Shown here one piece after another: positions 23,036 to 34,200 of a stretch of DNA of 64,000 nucleotides. Both the position numbers and the translations under genes were made by a program. The notes under the pieces were generated by a model. The model searched no databases, was not told the DNA's origin, and worked only from the letters and a program-made list of their open reading frames with translations. The DNA is from Immersiella caudata. Lineage: Eukaryota; Ascomycota; Sordariomycetes; Sordariales; Lasiosphaeriaceae. The DNA is taken from assembly GCA_030512335.1 (NCBI GenBank), contig JAULSU010000001.1, positions 5,766,001 through 5,830,000 on the forward strand, read 5' to 3'. The stretch's first letter is position 1, and each line of letters starts with the position of its first letter.

Positions 23036-23995
23036 TGTGAATGAGGGGAGAGTTCCGCTAGTCGTAAGGTTTTGCAAAGTGATAGTGTGGTAAAAACCCA
23101 AGAATAAGTGACAGCGCTTTTTTCTTTGCAGAAGATGTAATGTCAAGAAGTTCGAGCTCCGAGAGATCACGGCCCGCCTTTCTTTTGTGTTGGGGACAGG
23201 ACTAAGACGCCAGCAGCGGATAATTGACGGTAGCGGGTCCCGACATCGTCATAAGCTCCCAGTCCCCCCTGCCACACTCGCCGCCCCATCTGATCTCGAA
23301 TCATCATACATGGGCGCCAGATACTTCGAGAGGCGAGAGGGTTCCCCGCGCGGATCGTGGGGTGTTATTCCGCCCCCCCCTATTCAGTCCGAATGGTCAT
23401 CTCGTACCTCTGCCTCGCTGCCTTTGCCCGCTTGTAATGCCATCTTTTTCACAACGTTGTCGCATTCCAGAACGACGCCCAAACCATACTCGGGCCGTGA
23501 CCGGATCTCGCGGTACAAGGATAGAGCCTGGGCACGGTGGTATTGTTCCTCAACCCCTCACCCAGCACTGGGCGGTTTGCAAACTCTTACTCAGCCGCAA
23601 AAGATCGGCCCACCCCCGTGAACCCCACGTCCTCGTGGGCGAGCTTTCGATTGGGCAATGCTCTCCAAGATGAATCTCCACGGAGCTCGCGGAGTTTGAT
23701 CAACCTCAAAACCGCTACGTGAAACCCTGTCTGCCGCGTAGGTGGCTGACAAGACGCTACATCTTGGCTGCTGTTCACTCCAATTCATGTTGGAAGGGCT
23801 CACACCCGAAAAATAAGGCTATTCTTTTTTCTATGACCATTGGGTAAGGATATGCCTCAGCATGTGTAGCATGCGTTCCCGTCACCTATGTTGCCTACCC
23901 TTTATTCGTCATTACGAGCTGGAAGTATACGAAGCGAATTGAAGCCTAGCAGAGCAGTACCGGACTGTAGCCTGGCTCTATGCAGTGGCCATAAC
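23036..23995. other. Intergenic, no gene seen
   Basis: Promoter region of transaldolase and 3' flank of the Tudor-SN gene, both minus strand. Frames of up to 149 codons on the plus strand show no domain content. Confidence 0.5.
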
Positions 23996-26783
23996 TTAAT
24001 CCTCAGTCAAGTCGCCATATTCCCATTGTCCGAGGCGGTCCGCCTTCGCTTGAGATTCGGCTTCCTTGAGGTTCTTGAGAACAGGCTCAAAGACCTTGCT
24101 CCGCTCCCAAGGCTTTAGCTTTCGTGGAACCATGGCATGCCCGTTAAGGATGACCTCACGGTTGATGGAAGCAGAGGCATTGCCGGCGCTCTTGGAGGTG
24201 GGATCGAAGATGGTGATGTAGCTTATGTTCTCCTTGGTGTCGACGTAGTCGAAGCTTCCAACCAACTGCTTACCTTCAGTAAGCTCGTAAAGGAAGTCGA
24301 TGGCGTCCCTGAGGTAGTCGGGCGACTGCGGGAGTTGGACGAATGAGAGCTGGGCATCCACAGCCTGCGCCTTCAGCTTCTGGGTGTTGAACTGAGGCTG
24401 GTCGAGAGGACGGAGTTTGGACCATGGCTGCTTCTCCGAGTTACCATAATCGATGTACACCACTTCGGCCACCTTGGCCGCCCGGTCGTTCGACCGAATG
24501 CGGGCACGATACCAGTCTCCATCAGCTGAGAACTTGGCAGCAGCATATTCTCCAGCCTTCGGCTCCTTGATGGGAACGTTGTTCTTGGGGTCAAGGTGAA
24601 ACTTCTTGAACTCGTTCATCAGGGTTGTCAGCGCAGCGGTGCCCTTGCCAACCTCCTGGAACTTGATTTTGCCGGCGGGATCGATGTTGGTGATGATGAT
24701 ATCCCGGTAGTCATCTGGCCTCTTCTCGATTGTGACGGGCGCCTCTGCTGCATACTCAGGGACACCTGGTTGCTCCTCCTCGACCTCCTGGGAAGGGTCC
24801 CAGTCATGCCACATGCCCTTCCTGGCCTCCTTCGCTCGCTTCTGAGCAGCCAGGAGCTCGGCGGCGTTGCCTGCCTTCTCGGCCGAGTACTCGTGGACCG
24901 AGGCTAGACCTTCCTCGACGAGAATCTTCGCAAAACTTTCTCGGTTGACGTAAAGATCACCAATGAAACCACCAATCTTGTCGATGTCATGGACATCGAT
25001 TTCGCAGTCTCTCTGGTTGCATCGCTTGTTCGCCAAATCCAAGGCCTCTTGTCCGAAGGGCTCGCCCTTCTCTTGAGGGTTTCGACCTGCGCGTGGAGCG
25101 CGGACACCAGCAAGAACAAGAGTCAGTTTTGCGCCTTCGCGGGGAATGAGAATCGTGAAGCGGGAACCGGATTTGCAGAAGTCGACGATGCCGGGAACCT
25201 TGCGCTGCCTCGAAAGAGTGGAAAGCTGAATCTTGGCCTTCTGCACACTCTCTGACATGTCAACGTATTGCTTTACCTTGGGGGCCTTCCCCGACCACAT
25301 GCCCTTCTTCTCCTCCTTGGCCGTCTCTTGCGCCGCGAGAAGCTCATCATAGTTGGGAGCACGGTCTGTGTCGTCCTTGCGGTGCCTGATCACCGAACAG
25401 TAACCTTCCTGCACAAGCTGGAGCCCAATGTTCTTTCCGCCTAGGGTGACTGTTGCAACATCACGAGCCTCGAAGTCGTCGGTAGCAGGCTTAGATCCAT
25501 CGACCGTAACTCGCACATGCTTTCCAATGAGCTTCTTTCTCAGGAACTCCTTGGCCTCATCCCTGAAAGGTGCCTCACTGGGCTCGCCAGCACGAGGACC
25601 GCGGACACTGCTAAGGCTGATGCGTTTCTCAACGCCAGTCTTGTTGCGAACCAGGATAGTGTCGGCGCCGATGATCTTTGTGACGGTGGCTTCCTGGTCC
25701 TTACCATCTCCAGATTTGGCGACTGCACGGTTCTTGTGCAGGCGGAGACGCGCGTCTTGAGCTTTCTTCTCGGCAGCCCTGAGAGCGGCCATGTCAAGGC
25801 CTAGCATTGTGGAATGGAAGTCGTTGCACCGGGCAAAACCATCTTGGAGGAGGAATTCGGCAATGTTGCCTCGAGGGTGGAGGACTGTAGCCACAAGCTG
25901 AGCCTGTGGGCTGGCGCCGACGATTTTGACCTTGACCGCGCGCTGCAGAAGTCTAGCCTCCACAAATGCCTTGGCCTCATTCCCATACTCCTCTGCCGGT
26001 TGTGTTTGTCCCTGAGTGACCCTCTCAGTCGAGGGGGTCCGGATGCCGGCGATGAGCGTCATGACCTGCCAATGCTTCTTCTCGGTAAGAAGTAAACGGA
26101 TGAGTAGCCTATCTCCGCTGATGACGCGTTCAACGATGCCGTCAACCGTCTTGCCCTTCCACTCCTTGAGGAACTCGGGACCACCAAGGTCATTTTGGAC
26201 CTCGATGTATCCGCCGGCTCCGGTATGGAGACCGTTGAGCTCGGCCTTTGCCTGCGATTCGAGACCGCGAAGCTTTTCAATCTTCTCGACGATATCATCG
26301 GAGTCGTCCTTTCTGCCCGCGTCCTCTCTGACCTTGACCCAGCCAGCTTTGACCAATACTTCGGGGAATTCGGTTCCGTCCTGAAGAACTGCGCTTCCGT
26401 ACTCTCTGCCCGAGCCGGGGATTGTATCTACACTGCTTGTCAGGGAAAATTCAAGAGGATGATGGAAAAAACAAGGGGGTGAAAGGGGTGAGGGGGGTAA
26501 AAGTGAAACCCAGCAGTATTCCAAATGGGGCACAAAATATCAGGCATGAAAACAACCGAGTATACCTACACAAGACGGTGCACTTGATCTGCTTTCCAAC
26601 GGTGAGATTGCGCAAAAATTCGCGGGACTGGAAAGCGAAAGGCTCATCGCCGTCCTTGTTCAAGCGTGGTGCGGTGACGTATGCCAGAGAAAAGGTCCGT
26701 TCGAGCGACGGGTTCGTAGGACTGGCGAGGATCAATGTGTCTCCACTGAGAACCGATTTGACGGTCGCAATAAAGGGCGCCAT
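23996..26783 (-). CDS. Tudor-staphylococcal nuclease (SND1/TSN)
   Basis: Two exons, 26783..26566 and 26432..23996 (133-bp intron GTATAC...CAG), encode 884 residues. It starts MAPFIATVKSVLSGDTLILA, the standard start of the first staphylococcal nuclease-like domain. Three further SN repeats follow, recognisable by GRNPQEKGEPFGQEALDL, by VTKIIGADTILVRN and by REYGSAVLQDG right after the join. A Tudor domain lies at ~690-750 (FSADGDWYRARI, VVYIDYGNSE), and a last partial SN segment closes the protein. TSN proteins bind RNA and act in transcription, splicing, RNA decay and stress granules; the repeats usually lack full nuclease activity. A strong upstream ATG at 27239 is out of frame and is listed separately. 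Confidence 0.93.
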
Positions 26784-27917
26784 TTTGAAGTTGCAGTCGT
26801 GGACAACCGGGGTGCGGGAGGCGAGCAGGCGATGCGGTGAGGCGCTTCAGGAATCTGGCATACGTCAGATTCTCCGTACGGATCATAAAGAAGTCATATT
26901 ATGGTGTGAGCAGCAGCCCAGTCCTCTCCGCGGATAACGGTATGTATTGGGCAAGTGCTGTGGCTGTACTTTTCGTGGCTGAATGTTCCTGTCGGAGGTT
27001 CCCATCTGCTGATGTGCGAACCTTGATGGGATGTGTCCTTCCCCGCCCCAACCAGAAAGCCAATTGACCGAAATATGCGGGAAAGGAGTGACAGGAAGCA
27101 ATGGAACATACCGTAGAGGAGATCCCTTGAGCTGAGAAGTTTGATGAACGCTAGCAATATAGAAGTAGACAGGAGGAGTGGGATGTGAGGTGATCGAGAG
27201 CTCAGCAGCTATCGTGGGCTTTTTGACAGCTTTCGCCATTAATTTTGGGTGGAACGATTTGCAAATTGTGGGGTAAGAGCTGCTCCCCAGAGGGGCTGTT
27301 TCAGGGGTCTAGCTGGCTCACTAACAGAGGTACTTTGGTCAAAGTACCTGTAACACAGGATGAGGAAATGAAGCGGGACCAGGAGCGATGGACGATGTAG
27401 GTGCCCCTCAGATTGTCAGTTTGGATATCAAAGCTAGAATATGGCAACATTCAGTGTTTATGGGGGTTCTAACAAACGAGTTGGTAAGAAGTTGTGGTGA
27501 CGTTCCTGGAAGCTATCCGCTCCCTAGGTACCTTGCGGGTACGTGCCTTCCTGTCTCCATCCCAGGAGGCCGACCCGTTGACCCACAGCGGGGTGGTCTG
27601 TCTGCGACGGAAGCTCACCGTGTTTCTCTCATGGCGAGCCAGTACGGAGAATATCCTTGGTATTGTCGTCTGCCTCTCTGGAATCAATAAAATATTTCTC
27701 ACTCTTAATCTACTCGAGTCATCATTCAATTTTTTCTAGTGAGTCAGAGCACGTTGGCGGGGCATGGTTTGGTGCGCAATCTGCAGCTTCCATTTGAATA
27801 TCTGGCTAACCCGCGAGCTTTTCAGCAAGTGTCACGAATGAGAGCGCAACTCTCGTGGCATAACCAACATTGCCCGCGTTGAAGCCACATAGGACCGCTA
27901 CGGCTTTTTCAAGTTGT
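26784..27917. other. Intergenic: 5' flank of Tudor-SN, 3' flank of SOD
   Basis: Apart from the candidate upstream exon/ORF at 27112-27239, no coding content was recognised. The region should contain the Tudor-SN promoter and 5' leader and the SOD 3' UTR. Confidence 0.5.
27112..27239 (-). other. Candidate upstream exon or uORF before Tudor-SN
   Basis: An ATG at 27239 in a strong context (A at -3, G at +4) opens a 42-codon reading frame beginning MAKAVKKPTIAAEL. It ends at a consensus donor GTATGT (27111..27106) in phase 2. A possible acceptor (CTGAC then CAG) sits just upstream of the Tudor-SN ATG, but splicing to it continues in a different frame from Tudor-SN. It may be a uORF in the leader, a first exon of a small unrecognised gene, or chance. 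Confidence 0.25.
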
Positions 27918-28799
27918 TTACTGGGAGATTCCGATGACGCCTGTCGGGCATAAGTAAGTGGACATTGAAGGAACCGGGCCAAGACAACTCACCGCAAGCG
28001 GGGCGGGGGCCGGCGTTGCCGGTCTTGAGGGACTCCTCGTTGCCACCCTTGCCGAGATCATCGGTGCCGGCGTGAACAACAACGGTGCGCTAGAATTTGT
28101 CAGCGACAATCAAGACTCCAAGATTATTGAAAAGAACGTACGCCAATAACGCTCTCGGGGCCAATTAGCTTGACGAACTTGTCGCTCACCGAGCCGTTGG
28201 AGTTGCCCTGGGCATCGGTATCGATGTTGCCCAGATCACCAACATGGCGGTTCTCATCCTCGGGGGCACCGTGGGTCTTCGCGTGAGGGTTGACTGTCGG
28301 CAGAAAGCATCAGCACCGTTTAGCGATGACCAATGGCTGGAGGGCTACTTACAGTGAGGGCCAGCAGAGGTGCAGCCGTTGGTGTTGTCACCGAAGGTGT
28401 GAATGTGCATGCCACGCTTGGCATTGGGGTCCTGGCCGGAGATATCCCAGGTGATGGTGGTGGGAGAAGACTCGGACTCCTGCTCAAAGGTGACGGTTCC
28501 GGAGACCTTGGAGTCACCACGGACGACGGCAACTACACGAGTGTGGTTAACTTCGGCTCGGCTCGAGAACCTTAACGGCACACCGCCCGCAGCGGAAGCT
28601 CGGGAACGGCAGGGGGCGTCCCCATCTACCCCAGGCTTTGTTGACCATCAAGGTTGCCTACTCTGTTCAGACCAGAGCGCAAACCAGCTCAATCAAGCTC
28701 AGGCGACCCCTCCTCCGGAAGGCTCCCCCGAATCGCGGGGATTCGAGAGATTGATGGCGGGGTAGGGACTGATAGCCGCTGCTTACCTGCTTTGACCAT
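27918..28799 (-). CDS. SOD1: Cu/Zn superoxide dismutase
   Basis: Five exons, 28799..28787, 28532..28353, 28293..28142, 28089..27993 and 27940..27918, encode 154 residues, exactly the usual size. It dismutates superoxide in the cytosol and intermembrane space. Metal and structural signatures are [45 protein letters not shown] and the terminal ACGVIGIS. The first coding exon is only 13 nt (MVKA plus one base), followed by a 254-bp intron; the last exon is 23 nt. All joins preserve the known protein sequence pattern. No signal peptide is present, so it is the cytosolic form. Confidence 0.97.
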
Positions 28800-31244
28800 G
28801 ATTGCGGTGTTTTAGAAGACGTTGGATCGAGGATTCGATATAACAGTGAAGTCGACGAGTTACACAAGCTGGAGGTGTTGAAGGAAAAAAGCTGGTTATC
28901 TACGAGCCGAGAGGGGAGAGTCCAAAGCCCGAAGACGCTGGTCTGAAGTGGGGTCGTGCGGATTTGCGAGAGGAGATCGACCCCGCACCATTCTGTCATT
29001 CCACCTACTCAAAGGCCAGAGGCGCTGACAAACATCTGAATGTGAGAGCAAAATACTGATCGCTCGTTGAGCTGACGGATGAATATCCATGACCCTGAAG
29101 CTCCAATTGGGAATTATGGGTGTTAGCAGCAGGTGGCCGTACAACGCGGTTTGTTCCAACGCACTGGATGACCCCAGAAAGCTCCACGTTAGGACTACGC
29201 AAGGTCAAGGACGAGACAAACCAGAGGATGACGCAAGATCTATTCATACCGTGGGAAGATAGAGTATGGGGCCACGAATGAGGCTGTGGCTGCCGCCTGC
29301 TGCCTCCAGCTAGTCTCTTAGTCCGTCTTACGCCGGCTGAGTCTCCAAGTTGCTCTTGAACTCGGGACCGCGATGTTACAGGTCTTGCATGTAGGTGAGC
29401 GGATGTGCGGTTGGGTCCTTTGGTTACCTCAAATCCCGCTCAAGGGTCAGGTTTCGACCCAAGGTAAACCCACTGGGGTCTGGCTGCCATCAAATTCGAA
29501 CATCCCAGGGTGTGCGTCATAGGGCTGCAGGAGGTATGTGCTGGATGAGTTTACCATTCCCCTTCCTGATTCTCGATCCAAATCGCTTCATGCCTCAATA
29601 CGCCCCCTGCTCAGGTTGAAGGGCATGGGCATCTCTCTCTGACGTCTCTTGGCTTGGCACAGACAGCGTCTTTTCCGCTTCATAACAGTATTTCACGAGC
29701 GGTCAAACCCACTTCTCCGCCACGGGAGAGGGTAGCTCGACTGACGCATCGTTCGGTACAGAGGAGGGAACGCATCAAAGTCGCCATCCCAATTTGGCAA
29801 GAGGTATCGGTGCTTGCCAATGTGGGAACACGCAAAAGGCGCATGCGCTCAGCGGCTAGCAGTAAGTACCGTCTCACTCGGAGGTTATTGGATGGGATGC
29901 TGGGCGTTTGGCTTCTCCTCGATATGGTGCACGGATCATTTCTGAGAAACCCGGAGCAGCGACAGCGAGGGCGGCTTTCTTGGAAGAATGAGAATTGGGT
30001 GTTTCGAATGTGCAGTACGAGTACAACCAGAGCTAATCTCGAAGTGCTTTGGCCGGAGGTCAATTAGTAGAAACAATTGCAAGCGCTCACTTGGCTCATC
30101 GTGGTTTGCAACGGGGCATCGGCGGTTCCACGGTGTGACATTTGGAGAGCTCTTCGTTTGCCTCTTCAATCAGAGCCCCAAGACATTTCGACACCCGGCG
30201 CCTAATTGGCCCGCATCTCCATCTGTGTGTGATTCAGACGTTGGTATGAGCATCCAGCGCGTTGTTGCCAGCTCCGCTGCGACTTGAGAGTTGCTGGCAG
30301 TCGCGGAGTAAAATGGAGCGCCTCGTTTGTCGATGAGAAATATGCCTCGAATGAGCGGTGCCGAGTTCCCGACCCAAAAACATTGTGCTTGAACAGGCTC
30401 TGCGGCGAATGGACAAGACTCGTCACTGCCATATTGAAAGAGCCATCCATAGGTCAAATCGGGCGATCGGTTGTCGGTGTTCGGCTCTCTGGTTCTTGGG
30501 TGTGTAGGCTGCAGGGGCAAGCGGACGGGTCAGGTTTTGTTGCATTATATTGTCGGTACGCCTTGTGTGGCGGCGCCTCTGGGAGAACCAGCCCGGCTTG
30601 CTCGATCCATGCTCCCCAGCGCGTGTGGCTTGTCTTGCTGGAGGTGCCTCACGGCTCACCTCTCGCCAAAACCACACTAAACCTCCACCAGACCATCTAC
30701 CTACCCACTTTACCCCAGCCTGATGCGCATTTCCCTACGCGCAGGACGTCTCGACCTCCAGCGATACAAAATAATGCGAACCTAAGGCCTGGCTGCCTTG
30801 CCAAGCCACCGAGCTTTGCTTTCAACGTGAGAACGATTTGATTTCGCCATCCCGAGCCCGCGAAGACCTGCGACAGCTCACACAGCCCAGAGCAGAGAGG
30901 GTGTCCGCGCCCGACCGCATCCCCACAACAACCGTTTTTTTGCCTCCCCCCCCCCCCGGCGGCCGCATTGCGCCGAGTCCTCTAGGACTGCGCCGTATGT
31001 CTTGACGACGGAGCGTCTCTCCCATTTCTGAGCCGTGTCCAGAAGCTCCGTGAATCAACTTGACAGGCGGGGCCCCGATTCATTTCGAATCAGTTGCGAC
31101 AGCGCCCTTCCATGCCACCTGGCTGGCCCGTTGCTCCATCCCCGGTTCCTGTTGAATCAAGCGAGAGGAAACAACACAAACGAGTGATATTCGGGGGACG
31201 AACCCAGGCCCTGAGCTTCCAAGCTCTCCGAAGTGTCCGACAAG
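28800..31244. promoter_or_regulatory. Long divergent intergenic region, SOD / Rho GEF
   Basis: 2.4 kb separates SOD (-) from the Rho1 GEF (+). Frames such as 29654-30067 and 30284-30841 lack domain content and are contradicted by equally long antisense frames. The last ~600 bp before the GEF are pyrimidine-rich and include a run of 12 C residues, consistent with a promoter or long 5' leader. Confidence 0.4.
30946..30957 (+). repeat. Homopolymer run of 12 C
   Basis: An uninterrupted run of twelve C lies about 290 bp upstream of the Rho GEF start codon, flanked by a T-run and a CGGCGGCCG stretch. It is a likely slippage-prone site. Confidence 0.9.
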
Positions 31245-34200
31245 ATGTCATTCCGTGGAGATGATTCGCGCCGATACGGCCATGTTCCCCCTGCGCAATA
31301 CCCAGTCCCGGGGTCAGCACAAGATCAGTCCGCGAGGCGATCGAGCTTCAACACCGGAGATGATTCCAGTTTCTTTGACCAGAGCTCCCAGCGGTTGCAG
31401 CTCGCCACGTACCCGGGAAACAGTGGCAGACCGGAGGAGGAGCTCTTCATCACCAGCCCAACAAACGATCAGCAGCCTCACCCACCCCGACCAGCATACA
31501 GCACACAGCATGTAGCGCAACATATCGCCACGACGGGCTATCAACCCCAATATCAGCAATCATCTCAACAAGCGCAAACTCCAACCACGTATAATCCCCA
31601 GACCTTTGCCCGAACGCAGTCAGCCTCACTACCGTATCACCCGCACCCCGCGTCTAGATACAACGGACCGGCAAGCCCGACGTACAACTCCCCGCCGACG
31701 AACTACACTCCTCAGGCGTACAATCCAGCAGCGTACGCAAACACCAACAGTGCCCTTCCGCATCGACAGTCCACCGTTGCGGGATACAACAATTACAGCT
31801 ATGGCTACAGCTCCCCCACCATCCCGCAAGCATCATCCACCTATGGCTCTACTGTTGGGCCCGGCTACAGTGCGCCACCGCCAGCGCCGACAGCAGCAGC
31901 ATCGACCCAGCCGGCCTACGAGCCAGCGTTGCACAGCCCACAGTACACGCCGTCAGCCCTCTCGCCGCAGTATGACCAGTCATATTCATCTACCTATGGT
32001 GGCCAACAATACTATGCATCACCGGCCTCGAATGGCGGCAGTCCCAACCCGAGCTCGGCGTACTCAACCCCGAGCACCCAGGCGCCATATCCTGCCTTCT
32101 CTCAGATTCCTGTAGGCCCCGGCTACTCTGCCTCAGACCCCAACTCGTATGTTAACCGGGCATCGCGATCCAACTCACATGAATCTCCCATTCCCTCACC
32201 ACCGGCCCATCCCCCATCGGCCTCCCCAGGCCTCCAGAGACACCCAACTAATGCACCGCTACCCAGCCGACCCATGGAAGATGTACCCGAGGAGCCGAGC
32301 TGGAGGTCTGGCGGCCGCGGCGGCGACGACGTGCAAGTTACACAAGAAAGCCTGATTCAAGACATTGTCTCGGACCTAGGAGTTGCCCCGCCCAGCCATC
32401 GTTCGCGTACTATCAACGGCAGCATGTCCGAAGATGAGTTGGAGAAGTTGAGGCGATATAACTCCACCGCATCAACAGCCAACGCAAGCTCGAGCTCGGC
32501 GGGTGTCGGCCGGTACGCATCTAACGCTTCGACAGTGAACAGGAATGATGTGCCGACCACTTACGACCAATGGGGCGATGACGACGAGAGCGACCCGGAA
32601 GGTGCCGCGGGGCTACTCGCTATGCAGGATGACATGGATGACCGAAGGTTTGGCGGAATCACCTTTCCTTCCTATTTGGGACCGCCAACGCCCCAGCAAG
32701 CCCCCACATCACAGTTATCCCCAACCAGGGAGGAGGCCAGCGCCTCGGATAGCGACTATGCAGGGATAGGGGGGATGGATCTTGGGATGTACGGAGGTGG
32801 ATATGCCGGGAACTTGCAGTACGGCAACGGCATCGGGTCCCCGCCGGCCACCATCACAACTTTTGATGGGAGTCGGCCTTTACCGGCGCCACAAAGTCGC
32901 GGGGGCGAATACGCACCATTTTCGGAGGCATCGGTGGACTACGGCGGAACTGGCGGTCTCCAAGCACCCCAGACCCATCGTCTCAGTTTTGACGAGGGAG
33001 ATGAACAGGTATCGATCCACTCTCGACAAAGCGGTAGCGAGTCGCCGTCCAAGGAGGATTATCCGGACATGTTCTACCACCCCGGCCTATCCAGCAGGCC
33101 TTTGCCTGCGCTTCCTCCTGGTCAGGACAATGCTTTGCTCTCTCCCCAGTCACCTAATCGAGCCTCTTACCAAAATGCCTACCCTCCGAGTGCCGGCTCA
33201 CGGACGTCCTTCTACGACGCTCCGGAGGCCTACGGCCAGCAGCACGTGGAGCGATCAATTTCACTCTCTGGTCATAGCAGTACACCTCCGGTCCAAGCGC
33301 CAGCCCGGTCAAGAACTGACGCTGCCGAAGAACGCAGGCGGATGATGAAGCACATGTCTCACCAACACCCACTACCAAGCCAGCCAGGGACGAATTACGA
33401 CGGCTATGATGCCGTAACACCTTCGTCTTTGGCTGCCTACGATACTATCACCCTACCCACCGGCAGGAGGAGAAAGTTCGTGCCGTCAAAACTGACATCG
33501 GCAGAGATCAGGCGGTGCACAGAGCCATGGGCCTTGAGCGGAATCACCGCATGGATCCGTGAAATGGCAGAGGGTGAACCAGACCTCAAGCGAAAATCGA
33601 TTGAGGAAGGAGTGCTCAAGCTTTTCACGGCCAAAGTTCCAACCATGAATGTGGCTGACGCTGAGTTGCTAAGCACATCTGTTGTCGATTCTATGTTCTC
33701 GGCCGGTATTCTAATCCCAGAGGAAGAATGGGTCAAGTTCGGCGCCGGTCAACTATCTGGAGTGCTGTGGCAGCTCACAGGTTATGGCTGCTATGCGCCA
33801 AAGCTGCACGAAAACGAAGGCGTTGCCCCCAGCCTCCATGACCATGGCATACCAGTACGATGCTACTCTCACCATTGCGGAAGGACTCTGAAGAAAGCAA
33901 ACTTGGACAAGATGCTCTCTGAAGACGACGTGGCACCAATGGACTGGGCAACTTTCCACAACGTGACGCCTCAGTCGGTGGGTGATAAGAGCAAGAAAGA
34001 AATAGAGAGACAAAATGTTCTCCATGAGATTGTCACTGGCGAGGAAGACTTCATGGGTCAACTCGATGTCCTCCGTCTGCTCTACCGAGACCAGCTCAGG
34101 GCGTGGCAGCCACCGATCATCGCGGCCAGCAGGATGGAGAAGTTTATCGAGGCCGCGTTTGGCAAGGTCGATGCGGTCCAACAAATCAACAAGGAGCATC

